From: Trinickia terrae
GTDB taxonomy: Bacteria; Pseudomonadota; Gammaproteobacteria; Burkholderiales; Burkholderiaceae
Direction of reading: 5' to 3'
Length of the DNA: 57,098 nt
Assembly: GCF_005144415.1 (NCBI RefSeq)
Contig: NZ_SWJE01000003.1
Location: 488,514 to 545,611, forward strand
A program made the translations under genes and the position numbers. The notes below the pieces were generated by a model that did not search any database, was not told the origin of the DNA, and saw nothing but the letters and a program-made list of their open reading frames with translations. Below are positions 7,712 through 16,206 of the stretch, in pieces; the stretch's first letter is position 1; each line of letters opens with the position of its first letter.

Positions 7712-9190
7712 TCAATGCGAAGGCACGCGCGACCCCTTCGCGGCCCCGAGCGACTGCGTGAGCGCACTAACGACGATCAGCACGATCACATTGAGCGCCA
7801 GCGCCAGGAAGCCGATGTTGACGTCCTTCAGGCGGTCCGGCAGGAACGGGAACAGCTGTGCGACGGTCGTCTTCGTCAGCGTGGTCGCCGCGACGACCGC
7901 CACGCCCGCGACGATGCCCGCGAACGCTCCTTGCTTGGTCACGCGGTTACGCGCGGCGAGGCTGCAGAGCACGGCCGGGAACAGCTGCGTGACGAAGCTG
8001 TAGCCCATCAGCAGCAGCGCGACGATGGTCTCGCCGCCCTTCAACGTGAACCACACCGCGACGAGCGCGATCACCGGCACGAGCACGCGCGCGAGCCTGG
8101 CGATCTGGCGGTCGTCGGCCTGGCGGGCGAGCGCGCCGCGATAGACGTCGTTGGCGAGCAGCGTGGCGGCCGTGATGAGGATCATCGAGCCCGGCACGAG
8201 GGCGGTCAGCACGCCCGCCGCGCCGATCACGCCGACGAACCATGGATCGAAGGCCTGGAGCGAGAGGTGGAACAGCGACAAGTCGATATCGCTGCCTTTC
8301 AGGCCCGGCACCTTGAGCACGGCCGCGAAGCCGACGAAGAACACGAACAGCAGGATCAGCTGATAGAGCGGCAACACCGCGGCGTTGCGCCGGAAGATGC
8401 GTTCGTCCTTCGCCGTGAAGATCGAGCCGAACGTATGCGGCCACATGAAGAAGCCGAGCGCGGTGAGCAGCACGGTCGACTGGAACCAGACGACGCTCAT
8501 GCCCTTGTCGGGGAAGGTCAGGAAGCCGGGCTTGGCGGCATTGATCGCCTGGAACATCGAGCCCAGGCCGCCGTAGTAGTGGATCGGCAGATAGATGCCG
8601 AGGAACAGCACGACGGCGAGGATCGTGAGGTCCTTCACGACCGAGTTCCACGCCGAGCCGCGCACGCCCGAGACGATCACGTAGACCGTGACCACCACCG
8701 CGCCGATCCAGATCGCGGCAGCCGAGGAGATCGCGCCGTACGACGCCGTCGACACGATGATGCCGAGCCCCTTGAACTGCAGCACGAGATAGGGGATCAG
8801 CGCGGCCACGTCGACGAGGGCGACCAGCACGCCGAGCGAGGGGCTCGCGTACTTGCTCGCGAGGAAGTGCGGCTGCGAGATGAGCCGGTTCGCTTTCGCG
8901 TAGCGCCAGATCGGCGGCAGCAGCCAGTAGGAGAAGATGTAGGCGAGCGTCCCGTAGGGCAGGATGTAGAACACGGCCGCGCCCTTGCCGTACGCGAAGC
9001 CGCTGCCGCCGAGGAACGTGAAGGTCGTGTAGATTTCGCCGGCCATCAGCAGGAACACGAACGCGGTGCCGAAACTGCGCCCGCCCACCGACCACTGCTC
9101 GAGGCTCATGTCGTGGCCGTGCTTGGCGCGCACGCCGAGCGCGAGCGCGAGGAGCGCGGCCAGCGCGATGATGACGAGTGCGCTGCTCAT
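7712..9190 (-). CDS. Sodium:solute symporter family transporter (SSS, MctP-like)
   Basis: 492 residues with about 13 membrane segments. The start is the ATG at 9190, which overlaps the stop of the DUF3311 gene by four bases; an upstream extension of the frame is just the other reading frame of DUF3311. Typical SSS features are the WSVGGRSFG segment near the N-terminus, GEIYTTFTFLGGSGFAYGKG in helix 2-3 and WNSVVKDLTILAVV in the middle. Pairing with a small DUF3311 subunit is characteristic of the MctP/monocarboxylate branch, so an organic acid is a reasonable substrate guess. The C-terminus lies next to the palindromic element. Confidence 0.92.
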   Translation of the reverse strand: MSSALVIIALAALLALALGVRAKHGHDMSLEQWSVGGRSFGTAFVFLLMAGEIYTTFTFLGGSGFAYGKGAAVFYILPYGTLAYIFSYWLLPPIWRYAKANRLISQPHFLASKYASPSLGVLVALVDVAALIPYLVLQFKGLGIIVSTASYGAISSAAAIWIGAVVVTVYVIVSGVRGSAWNSVVKDLTILAVVLFLGIYLPIHYYGGLGSMFQAINAAKPGFLTFPDKGMSVVWFQSTVLLTALGFFMWPHTFGSIFTAKDERIFRRNAAVLPLYQLILLFVFFVGFAAVLKVPGLKGSDIDLSLFHLSLQAFDPWFVGVIGAAGVLTALVPGSMILITAATLLANDVYRGALARQADDRQIARLARVLVPVIALVAVWFTLKGGETIVALLLMGYSFVTQLFPAVLCSLAARNRVTKQGAFAGIVAGVAVVAATTLTKTTVAQLFPFLPDRLKDVNIGFLALALNVIVLIVVSALTQSLGAAKGSRVPSH

Positions 9191-9402
9191 GAGCGGACCT
9201 CCCCGGCTTGATCGGCGGCTGTGCGGTTGGCCGGGTCGAGACGGTAGACGAGCGCCATGATGCACGCGGTCAGCACGACCCAGAGCACGATCCAGGCAAG
9301 CACGAACGGCATGCCGAGAACGAGAGGTTCGACGCGGTTGAAGAACGGAACGCCTAACAGGATGCCGATGAACGGCAAGGCGGCGAGCAGCCGGAGCAAC
9401 AT
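9187..9402 (-). CDS. DUF3311 small membrane protein, symporter partner
   Basis: 71 residues with two membrane helices (PFIGILLGVPFFN and FVLAWIVLWVVLTACIMALVYRLDP). The sequence fits DUF3311, a family almost always encoded just upstream of a sodium:solute symporter. The stop overlaps the symporter start as TCAT on the plus strand (ATGA in sense), implying translational coupling. It probably helps assemble or stabilise the transporter; no catalytic residues are expected. Confidence 0.9.
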   Translation of the reverse strand: MLLRLLAALPFIGILLGVPFFNRVEPLVLGMPFVLAWIVLWVVLTACIMALVYRLDPANRTAADQAGEVRS

Positions 9403-9550
9403 GGTGGTCTCTCTCCTCGAGCGTATGGGGGAGTGCGTCTTGCGAATGGACTTTTCCTGGCTTTGGTACGTAAGTGGATCGTGCGACTCTATGCCTGAAG
9501 TGTTTCGCGCGTAAAGGACGTCAATAAAGCTGAAGGTGATTTGAAAGTGT

Positions 9551-9586
9551 TGCGCGGCACGATGCGCATGCGGATCGTGCCGCGCA
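9551..9586. other. Perfect 13-bp inverted repeat upstream of DUF3820 gene
   Basis: Arms TGCGCGGCACGAT (9551-9563) and its exact complement (9574-9586) flank a 10-base spacer. It lies between the divergent DUF3311 and DUF3820 genes, 102 bases before the latter's ATG. Without a T-tract it is more likely a regulatory hairpin or operator than a terminator. Confidence 0.55.
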
Positions 9587-9687
9587 GCAATGCGACGAAT
9601 CGGATAACGAACTGTCCGCGTTGGTCATGCCGGCGCGGGCGACGCAATGCAACACGACGCAATGCAATATCGCGACATCGAGAAGAG

Positions 9688-9900
9688 ATGAATCGGGAAC
9701 ACTTGGAACTGCTGGTCACGCGCGTCATGCCGTATGGGAAATACAAAGGCCGGCTCATCGCCGACCTGCCCGGGCACTACCTCAACTGGTTCGCGCGCGA
9801 GGGGTTTCCGCGCGGCGAGCTCGGGAGCCTGCTTGCGCTCATGCACGAGCTCGACCACAACGGCCTCAAATCGCTGCTCGATCCGTTGCGCAAGACGTGA
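9688..9900 (+). CDS. DUF3820 family protein
   Basis: 70 residues starting at the ATG after AGAAGAG (9681-9687). The frame is open further upstream, but that part is low-complexity and lacks a family match. The motif series MPYGKYKGRLIADLPGHYLNWF...GFPRGELGSLLALMHELDHNGL is that of DUF3820, sometimes labelled quorum-sensing-regulated virulence factor after a Pseudomonas member. It is probably a small cytosolic protein, and its biochemical function is unknown. Confidence 0.88.
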   Translation: MNREHLELLVTRVMPYGKYKGRLIADLPGHYLNWFAREGFPRGELGSLLALMHELDHNGLKSLLDPLRKT

Positions 9901-9992
9901 ATTTTTTCGTGGCAGCACGCGACGGATTTTTGCGCCTCGTCCGTTCAACCGGCAACGAGGCACTTTCGGCAACCGACTGATCGAGGACACAC

Positions 9993-10292
9993 ATGAGACT
10001 CTCCCTCGCCGCGCGGCTCGTCGCCGCAGCCGTGATGCTGTTTGCGGCGTCCAGCGCATTCGCGCAAGTCGTCGTCGCGCCGATGGCGCCGCCTCCGCCG
10101 CGCGCCGAGATCGTGCCGCCGCCGCGCGGCGGTTATGCCTGGGACCCCGGCCATTGGCGCTGGGCGCGCGGCGGCTATGTCTGGGTGCCGGGACACTGGC
10201 AGCCGATGCGGCGTCCCGGCGTGCGCTGGGTGCCGGGGCATTGGGCGCCGCGCCGCGGAACCTGGCGGTGGATCCCTGGACATTGGGCGTAA
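9993..10292 (+). CDS. YXWGXW-repeat exported protein
   Basis: 99 residues. A signal peptide (MRLSLAARLVAAAVMLFAASSAFA) is followed by a Pro-rich segment and four to five aromatic repeats of the form GYxWxPGHW / VRWVPGHW / WRWIPGHW. These short W-x-x-G-x-W repeats are common in small periplasmic or surface proteins of Burkholderiales and have no assigned function. It precedes the ECF sigma gene by 38 bases on the same strand. A second protein of the type is encoded at 14660-14878, bracketing the sigma/DUF1501 region. Confidence 0.85.
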   Translation: MRLSLAARLVAAAVMLFAASSAFAQVVVAPMAPPPPRAEIVPPPRGGYAWDPGHWRWARGGYVWVPGHWQPMRRPGVRWVPGHWAPRRGTWRWIPGHWA

Positions 10293-10330
10293 GGGCTGTC
10301 CATGCGCTTTCCGAGCATGAACGGACCCTG

Positions 10331-10939
10331 ATGCGGGAGAAGGCAAATCCCGCGCAAGCGCGGCCGCCGGACCGCGACCACGGCGGCGGCGACCCCGATG
10401 CGGAGCTGATCGCGCGCGTCGGCCGGGCGGACCCGGCCGCGGTGCGCACGCTCGTCGCGCGCAAGCTGCCGCGCGTGCTCGCGCTGGCGGCGCGCCTGCT
10501 CGGCGACCGCGGCGAAGCGGAAGACGTCGCGCAGGAGACCTTCATGCGGGCCTGGAAACAAGCGCCGCACTGGCGAGAGGGCGAAGCCCGCTTCGACACG
10601 TGGCTGCATCGCGTCGCGCTGAACCTCTGCTATGACCGGCTGCGCGCGCATCGCGAAGCGCTCGTGGACGAGATCCCCGACGCTGCCGACCCGCGCGCGG
10701 CGCCCGACGCCGAGCTCGAAGCGCGCTCGCGCGGCGACGCGGTGCGCGCCGCGCTGGCGGCGCTGCCGGTGCGGCAGCGCGAGGCGCTCGTGCTCACTTA
10801 CTACCAGGAACTATCGAACCTCGAGGCGGCCGGACTGATGGGCATTTCGGTCGACGCCCTCGAGAGCCTTCTGGCCCGCGCGCGCCGCAGCATGCGCGCG
10901 CAGCTGGCGGGAGGCGCATCCAGCAAGGACATGCCATGA
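10331..10939 (+). CDS. ECF (sigma-70 family) RNA polymerase sigma factor
   Basis: 202 residues from the ATG at 10331; the frame is open upstream but that part is the shadow of the preceding gene. Region 2 is visible as LAARLLGDRGEAEDVAQETFMRAWK...FDTWLHRVALNLCYDRLR. Region 4 appears as LPVRQREALVLTYYQELSNLEAAGLMGISVDALESLLARARRSMR, including the helix-turn-helix. The acidic/Arg-rich N-terminus is typical. The stop overlaps the next start (ATGA), coupling it to the putative anti-sigma gene. Its target regulon cannot be read from the window. Confidence 0.93.
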   Translation: MREKANPAQARPPDRDHGGGDPDAELIARVGRADPAAVRTLVARKLPRVLALAARLLGDRGEAEDVAQETFMRAWKQAPHWREGEARFDTWLHRVALNLCYDRLRAHREALVDEIPDAADPRAAPDAELEARSRGDAVRAALAALPVRQREALVLTYYQELSNLEAAGLMGISVDALESLLARARRSMRAQLAGGASSKDMP

Positions 10940-11370
10940 CACCCGAGAGATTTCGCGCAATCGTCGAAGCATATGGCGCCGAAGCGCGCCGCTGGCCGGC
11001 CGCGGAACGCGAGAGCGCCCTGGACTGGGCCGAGCGGCATCGCCAGGAGGCCGATGCGCTGATGGCCGAATCGGCGTGGCTCGACGCGCGCCTCGCGAGC
11101 GATGAAGCGCCGCGGCCCGGCGACGCGCTTTACCTGCGCATCGTCGAGATGGCTCCGCAGGCAGGGCGCCGCACGGTTGCGAAGAAGCGCCGCAGCCGGG
11201 TCTGGTGGTCGGGCGCGGCGTTCGCGGGCGTGGGGCTCGCGGGCGGGCTGGCGGGGGCGCTTGCCGTGTCGTTCTTCGTCGTGACGGGGAGTGTGCCGCC
11301 GCCCGAGCACGAATCGTCGTACCTGCCGACGAGCTTTGGCGGATCGGCCGCCGACTGGAGCGGCGAATGA
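10936..11370 (+). CDS. Putative membrane anti-sigma factor
   Basis: 144 residues. The N-terminal ~85 residues are soluble (MTPERFRAIVEAYGAEARRWPAAERESA...). One membrane helix follows (WWSGAAFAGVGLAGGLAGALAVSFFVV, about residues 90-116) and then a short periplasmic tail. It overlaps the sigma gene by four bases and the next gene by four bases. The topology and position are those of an anti-sigma factor, but no zinc-binding (ZAS) HxxxCxxC motif is visible, so the role rests mainly on context. Confidence 0.75.
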   Translation: MTPERFRAIVEAYGAEARRWPAAERESALDWAERHRQEADALMAESAWLDARLASDEAPRPGDALYLRIVEMAPQAGRRTVAKKRRSRVWWSGAAFAGVGLAGGLAGALAVSFFVVTGSVPPPEHESSYLPTSFGGSAADWSGE

Positions 11371-11864
11371 CCGGCCGCGCCTGGAAAGCCGTGCTGATCG
11401 GCTCGCTCGTCTTGAACGTCTTCCTGCTCGGCAGCGTGGCGGGCGGCGCCTATCAATTGCTGACCGAGCATCGCGAGCAGAAGACGGCCGCGGCGCAACA
11501 GCAGCCGCGCGCGTTGCGCTTTGCCGCCGAAAACCTCGGCTCCGATCGCGAGCAGCAGTTCATCGACGCGCTGAAGGACGCCCGCCGCGAGGTCCGCGAT
11601 CAAGCGCGCGAAGGCCGCGAAGGACGGCGCGAGGTGCTGCAGGCGCTCGCCGCGCCGCAGTTCGACCGCGCCGCGCTCGACGCCGCGCTCGCCAAGACGC
11701 GCAACGCCGATATTGCGCAGCGCACGCGCGTCGAGCAGGGCGTCGCTGATTTTGCGGCGACGCTGACGCCGGAGGAGCGCGTGAAGTTTGCGGGCAGCCT
11801 GAAGGAGGTGGGGCAGTGGCGGCAGGCGCAGGCGGCGAGTGCGGCGAAGGGGGCGAGCCAGTGA
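11367..11864 (+). CDS. Periplasmic heavy-metal-sensor-like protein (CnrR/Metal_resist type)
   Basis: 165 residues. An N-terminal membrane anchor (AWKAVLIGSLVLNVFLLGSVAGGAYQL) is followed by a highly charged, helical periplasmic region with many Arg/Glu and the pattern FIDALKDARREVRDQAREGR...FAATLTPEERVKFAGSL. This matches the periplasmic heavy-metal sensor family (CnrR/ZraP-like fold). It overlaps the anti-sigma gene by four bases, completing a sigma / anti-sigma / sensor operon. The His/Met-rich metal ligands of CnrR are not evident, so the signal may be envelope stress rather than metal. Confidence 0.8.
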   Translation: MTGRAWKAVLIGSLVLNVFLLGSVAGGAYQLLTEHREQKTAAAQQQPRALRFAAENLGSDREQQFIDALKDARREVRDQAREGREGRREVLQALAAPQFDRAALDAALAKTRNADIAQRTRVEQGVADFAATLTPEERVKFAGSLKEVGQWRQAQAASAAKGASQ

Positions 11865-11937
11865 GGCGTTGCGGCGACGGAAATTCCCCGCCTCCACCGT
11901 TTAACCACCATCCTCACCACCGCTCCCCGAGGGCAGC

Positions 11938-13401
11938 ATGGCTAATTCACCCGAAATGAACCCGGCGGCGATTGCGCTGAACCGGTTCGGGCTCGGCGCG
12001 CGCATCGACGACCGGCCGCCCGCCGATCCCAAGGCGTGGCTGCTCGCGCAGCTCGGCGCCTACCAGCCGATGCCGCCCGCCTGGGCGGCCCAGCCCGGCA
12101 CGCTCCAGCTCGCGCAGCGGTTCGGCGAAGCGCAGATGCAGGCGCGCCAGGGCGCCGACGAAACCGCCAAGCTTGCCGCCAGAAAGCAGCTGCGCGGCGA
12201 AGTGCTCGACACCTACCGTGCGGCGGTGAATGCGCGCGTGAACAGCGCGCTCACGACGCCGACGCCCTTCGTCGAGCGGCTCGTGCATTTCTGGTCGAAC
12301 CACTTCGCGGTATCGACCGAGAAGCCGCAGGTCGCCGCGCTCGCGGGCGCGTTCGAAGCCGAGGCGATCCGCCCGCACGTGCTGGGCCGCTTCGAGGACA
12401 TGCTGGTTGCCGTCGAGCGCCATCCGGCGATGCAGCTCTTCCTCGACCAGGCGCGCTCCGCCGGCCCCGACAGTCCAGCCGCGCGGCGCGCCGCCGCGCG
12501 CAATCCCGACAACCCGCGCGGCCTCAACGAAAACCTCGCGCGCGAAATCATGGAGCTGCATACGCTCGGCGTGCGCACCGGCTACACGCAGAACGACGTG
12601 ACCGAGTTCGCGCGCGCGTTGACCGGCTGGAGCGTCGTGCCGCTGCGAGGCGGCGGGGCGGTCGCGCAGCGCTTCGGTCAGGAAGGCGAGCCGGGCAGCT
12701 TCGTGTTCCGTCCGCAGCTCCACGAGCCGGGGCCGCGCACGATCATGGGCCGCACATACGACGAGCCCGGCGAGGGCCAGGCGCGCGCGATCCTGCACGA
12801 CCTCGCGGCGTCGCCCGCCACGGCGCGGCACGTCGCCGGCAAGCTCGCGCGCCATTTCGCCTCCGACAATCCGCCCGCGGCCATGGTCGAGCGCCTCGCG
12901 CAGGCGTTCCAGCAAAGCGGCGGCGACCTGCCGACGGTCTATCGCGCGCTGATCGACTCGCCCGAGGCATGGTCGCCCGTCGCCGCGAAGTTCAAGACAC
13001 CGTGGGAGTGGGCGATCTCGTCGCTGCGCGGCCTCGGCCGCGAGGACATGGGCAACCCGCAGGCTGCACCTATGCAGGCCGCGCCTATGCCGGCCGCGCC
13101 GATCCTCACGCAGCTCGGCCAGCCGGTCTGGCGGCCGGGCTCGCCTGCGGGCTACGACGACATCGCCGCGAGCTGGGCCGCGCCCGATGCGCTCGTGCGC
13201 CGCGTCGAGCTTGCGCAGCGGCTCGCCGCGCGCGCCGGCGGCATCACCGGCGACGGCGACCGCGTCGACCCGCGCTCGCTCGGCCAGCAGCTGATGGCCG
13301 GTTCGCTGTCCGAGCCGACCGGGCTCGCGGTCTCGCGCGCCGAGAGCGTGCCGACCGCGGTCGCGCTGCTGCTCGTGTCCCCCGACTTTCAACGGAGATG
13401 A
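11938..13401 (+). CDS. DUF1800 family protein
   Basis: 487 residues. Family hallmarks are the early ALNRFGLGARIDD, the central FWSNHFAVSTEK, PRGLNENLAREIMELHTLGV and FARALTGWSVVP motifs, and a C-terminal VALLLVSPDFQRR. DUF1800 proteins are usually encoded just before a DUF1501 protein, as here with a four-base ATGA overlap. Their joint role is unknown; suggestions in the literature link the pair to cell-envelope or exported enzymatic functions. The start follows a GAGGG ribosome-binding site. No clear signal peptide is seen in this member. Confidence 0.92.
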   Translation: MANSPEMNPAAIALNRFGLGARIDDRPPADPKAWLLAQLGAYQPMPPAWAAQPGTLQLAQRFGEAQMQARQGADETAKLAARKQLRGEVLDTYRAAVNARVNSALTTPTPFVERLVHFWSNHFAVSTEKPQVAALAGAFEAEAIRPHVLGRFEDMLVAVERHPAMQLFLDQARSAGPDSPAARRAAARNPDNPRGLNENLAREIMELHTLGVRTGYTQNDVTEFARALTGWSVVPLRGGGAVAQRFGQEGEPGSFVFRPQLHEPGPRTIMGRTYDEPGEGQARAILHDLAASPATARHVAGKLARHFASDNPPAAMVERLAQAFQQSGGDLPTVYRALIDSPEAWSPVAAKFKTPWEWAISSLRGLGREDMGNPQAAPMQAAPMPAAPILTQLGQPVWRPGSPAGYDDIAASWAAPDALVRRVELAQRLAARAGGITGDGDRVDPRSLGQQLMAGSLSEPTGLAVSRAESVPTAVALLLVSPDFQRR

Positions 13402-14573
13402 AGACGATGACCTCCCGCCGCCAATTCCTGAGCCTCACGGCCGCCGGCGCCGGCGCGATGCTGGTGGCGCCGCGCATCGTGTTCGCGAGCGCCGAGACCG
13501 ACCGGCGCTTCGTCTTCGTGATCCAGCGCGGCGCCGCGGACGGCCTGAACATCGTCGTCCCGTATGCCGATCCCGCCTATGCCGGCTTGCGCGGCGCGCT
13601 CGCGATCGACGCCTCGGCGGCGGTCAAGCTCGACGGCATGTTCGCGCTGCATCCGTCGCTCGCCGAGACGGCGAAGATGTACGCGTCCGGTCAGGCACTG
13701 TTCGTGCATGCCGTAGCTTCACCCTACCGGGATCGCTCGCATTTCGACGGACAAAACGTGCTCGAGACGGGCGGCGCGGCGCCGTACCAGGTCCGCGACG
13801 GGTGGCTCAATCGCCTCGCCGGCCTGCTGCCCCCGAGCCGCGCGCAAGCGATCGCGTTGGCGCCCACGGTGCCGATGGCGCTGCGCGGCAAGGTCGAGGT
13901 GGCGTCGTATGCGCCGTCGGCGCTGCCGGCCGCGCCCGACGACCTGCTGGCGCGCGTCTCGGAGCTCTACGAGCAGGATGCGCAGCTGCGCCCGCTCTGG
14001 CGGGAAGCGCTGATGGCGCGCGGGCTGGCCGGCGACGCGGGCGCGCGCCAGGATCCGGCGAGCCTCGGCAAGCTCGCGGCAGGCTTCCTCGCGAAGGACG
14101 ACGGTCCGCGCATCGCGATGATCGAGACAGGCGGCTGGGATACGCACAGCGCGCAGAACGCGCGCCTCGCCAACCAGCTGAAGTCGCTCGATGCGATGCT
14201 CGCGTCGCTGCGCGACAGCCTCGGGCCGGTGTGGGGCAAGACGACGGTGCTGGTCGCCACCGAGTTCGGCCGCACCGCGGCCGCCAACGGCACGGGCGGC
14301 ACCGACCACGGCACCGGGGCGGCGGCGATGCTGATCGGCGGCGCGGTGAAGGGCGGGCGCGTGGTGGCGGACTGGCCGGGGTTGCGGCCAGGCGACCTCT
14401 ACCAGGGCCGCGATCTGAAGCCCACGGCGGCGCTCGATACGTTGATCGCCGGCGCGGCGAGCGAGAGCCTGCGGCTCGATCCGCAGCGCACGGCGCCGGC
14501 GCTGTTCGGGCAAGCGGGCGGCACGGGGAGTGGCGGCGGCTTCAGGCCGATGGAAGGATTGATCAGGGGCTGA
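13398..14573 (+). CDS. DUF1501 family exported protein
   Basis: 391 residues from ATG 13398, overlapping the DUF1800 stop; an alternative ATG is at 13407. The N-terminus MTSRRQFLSLTAAGAGAMLVAPRIVFA is a Tat signal peptide with an R-R-x-F-L motif, so the protein is likely exported folded. The body shows DUF1501 (alkaline-phosphatase-superfamily-like) motifs: LFVHAVASPYRDRSHFDGQN, MIETGGWDTHSAQN, VLVATEFGRT and TDHGTGAAAMLIGGAVKGG. The Asp/His residues in DTH and TDHG are probable metal ligands. Substrate unknown. Confidence 0.93.
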   Translation: MKTMTSRRQFLSLTAAGAGAMLVAPRIVFASAETDRRFVFVIQRGAADGLNIVVPYADPAYAGLRGALAIDASAAVKLDGMFALHPSLAETAKMYASGQALFVHAVASPYRDRSHFDGQNVLETGGAAPYQVRDGWLNRLAGLLPPSRAQAIALAPTVPMALRGKVEVASYAPSALPAAPDDLLARVSELYEQDAQLRPLWREALMARGLAGDAGARQDPASLGKLAAGFLAKDDGPRIAMIETGGWDTHSAQNARLANQLKSLDAMLASLRDSLGPVWGKTTVLVATEFGRTAAANGTGGTDHGTGAAAMLIGGAVKGGRVVADWPGLRPGDLYQGRDLKPTAALDTLIAGAASESLRLDPQRTAPALFGQAGGTGSGGGFRPMEGLIRG

Positions 14574-14659
14574 CGGGGGCCTGGGATTGCACATTGCCGC
14601 AGGAACGGCGTGGCCGCGGCGGCGGACCGATTGTGAAAATGAACGCGGGGAGGCAGAGC

Positions 14660-14878
14660 ATGAAGACAGGATTGCTGTTGAGGGCGACGGCTGTGGCGAT
14701 TGTCTGCGCAGCCGTGCTGCCGGGCTGCGTCGTGCCGCCGGCGCATCCGCCGCAGCCGGCGCCGGTGGCCGAAGTGAGGCCGCCGCCTCCCGCGTCCGGC
14801 TACCACTGGGTCCATGGGCGCTATGTATGGGCCGACGGCCGCTGGGTATGGGTCAGAGGATATTGGGTGCAGGATTGA
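14660..14878 (+). CDS. Small YXWGXW-repeat lipoprotein
   Basis: 72 residues starting at ATG 14660. A signal peptide ends in the lipobox LPGC (Cys about residue 26), then a Pro-rich spacer and three aromatic repeats (YHWVHGRYVW, DGRWVWVRGYW). It is predicted to be a lipid-anchored surface or periplasmic protein of unknown function, related in style to the protein at 9993-10292. An intrinsic terminator lies 34 bases beyond the stop. Confidence 0.82.
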   Translation: MKTGLLLRATAVAIVCAAVLPGCVVPPAHPPQPAPVAEVRPPPPASGYHWVHGRYVWADGRWVWVRGYWVQD

Positions 14879-14912
14879 CCGCAGACGGCAGGTAACCGTT
14901 GTAATCGTTACC

Positions 14913-14947
14913 AAGGCTCCGGCAGGGATGTTTGCCGGGGCCTTTTT
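14913..14947 (+). terminator. Rho-independent terminator
   Basis: AAGGCTCCGGCA (14913-14924) pairs with TGCCGGGGCCTT (14933-14944) in a 12-bp stem with a single G-U wobble and an 8-base loop. It runs into a five-T tract (14943-14947). It closes the plus-strand run ending with the YXWGXW lipoprotein gene. Confidence 0.9.
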
Positions 14948-15114
14948 GTTGCGCGCCTGCCGGACCTCGAATCCGTCAGAGCGGACGCAGCGACTGCGTA
15001 TCGTGCGTCTGGTAGAAGCGGATTTTTGAAGCGGGTTGCCGAAAAGACGATGTGATGGAGCGCGCCGACGCGCCTATTCAGTCATCCCAATCCAGGAAGA
15101 TTGCGGCATATAAC

Positions 15115-15378
15115 GGCGCGCATACGTTTGCGCGCCCGGCGAACTCAGTTTTTATGCGAATTTTTGCCGGTGGATAGACTATTCGCGTTCCAGCCAAATC
15201 AATTTCATTGGCGGCGACGCATTGAAAAAATACGCAGCGCGCATTATCCATTGGTGCGATCAGATGCGTATGATCGCACTACTTGCATCTTCCGGATTCT
15301 TTCAAAATCCTTGTGATGTCGGCGGATCCGCACACCTGTTCAGTTTCCGAGCGTTTGCGGAGACATACTTCCGCAAAC
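15115..15378. promoter_or_regulatory. Leader region with three perfect inverted repeats before the GNAT/collar/DUF4347 block
   Basis: The 546 bases between the terminator and the GNAT gene are noticeably A/T-richer than their surroundings and hold no credible gene. Three exact inverted repeats are present: arms 15115-15122/15129-15136 (8 bp, 6-base spacer), 15254-15262/15271-15279 (GTGCGATCA and complement, 8-base spacer) and 15353-15361/15370-15378 (GTTTGCGGA and complement, 8-base spacer). The last two share a 9-8-9 geometry but not sequence. They are candidates for regulator sites controlling the surface-protein block. Confidence 0.55.
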
Positions 15379-15493
15379 ATGATGAGGGAAACTCCCGACC
15401 CTGATTCAATACAGCGCGATTGCACCGTAATTTCTACTCGACTACCATCAGACAAAAGAATTATTGAATAACAATCGGTTGTTCCACCAGGGC

Positions 15494-16096
15494 ATGAGGG
15501 AAATGAAAAATTACCTGACTGATTCGAGCAGTCCGCCCGTTTTTGCGTCCCGATTTCCAGTCGATAAAGCGCGCGACGATGTTGGCTTGCGCGCATCGAC
15601 GGCATCGGATCGGGATTTCCTTCACGCCGTCTATGCGAGCACGCGCACGGCCGAGTTCGCCAGCGCGGGTTGGAGCCCCACCGAGATTCACACTTTGCTC
15701 GCCGGGCAATTCACCACGCAGGACGCCTACTACCACCGCCACTACCCGCACGGGCGCTTCGACGTCGTGCTGAGCGGCGGGACCGCGATCGGCCGTCTCT
15801 ACCACGACTGGAGCGGCCGCGAGGCGCACGTGATCGATATCGCGCTGCTGCCGGCGTGGCGTGGCGCGGGCATCGGCACGCGGCTCATGCGCGTGCTCGT
15901 CGCCGAGGCGGCGCGCCGGGCGATACCGATGTGCCTCCACGTCGAGTTCGACAACCCGGTGCGCTCGCTGTATCGCCGGCTCGGCTTCGTGCCGGTCGGC
16001 GAGAACGGCGTCTACGAGCAGATGCGCCGGGACGCCGCGCCGTTCGGCGGCGACGAGCCCGAGCCGCTGCCGGGGTTCGCCGCCGGCGCGGCATAG
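15494..16096 (+). CDS. GNAT-family N-acetyltransferase
   Basis: About 200 residues. The start is uncertain: TTG 15464, ATG 15494 and ATG 15503 are all in frame, and none has a strong ribosome-binding site. The acetyl-CoA-binding core is clear as HVIDIALLPAWRGAGIGTRLMRVLVAEAA, matching the Q/RxxGxG/A signature, followed by VEFDNPVRSLYRRLGFVPVGENGVYEQMRR. GNAT genes are found next to DUF6916 and tail-collar (microcystin-dependent-type) genes in other proteobacteria, so it may acetylate a partner of that set. The substrate is unknown. Confidence 0.87.
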   Translation: MREMKNYLTDSSSPPVFASRFPVDKARDDVGLRASTASDRDFLHAVYASTRTAEFASAGWSPTEIHTLLAGQFTTQDAYYHRHYPHGRFDVVLSGGTAIGRLYHDWSGREAHVIDIALLPAWRGAGIGTRLMRVLVAEAARRAIPMCLHVEFDNPVRSLYRRLGFVPVGENGVYEQMRRDAAPFGGDEPEPLPGFAAGAA

Positions 16097-16206
16097 CGTT
16101 GCAGTTGCAGCACGCGGCGCCGGGCCAAGGCAACGGCGCGGCGCGCGAATAGAAGCAGATAACCACAACCGGAGCGATCCGGACCCACGAAACGGGGGCT
16201 TTCGAG

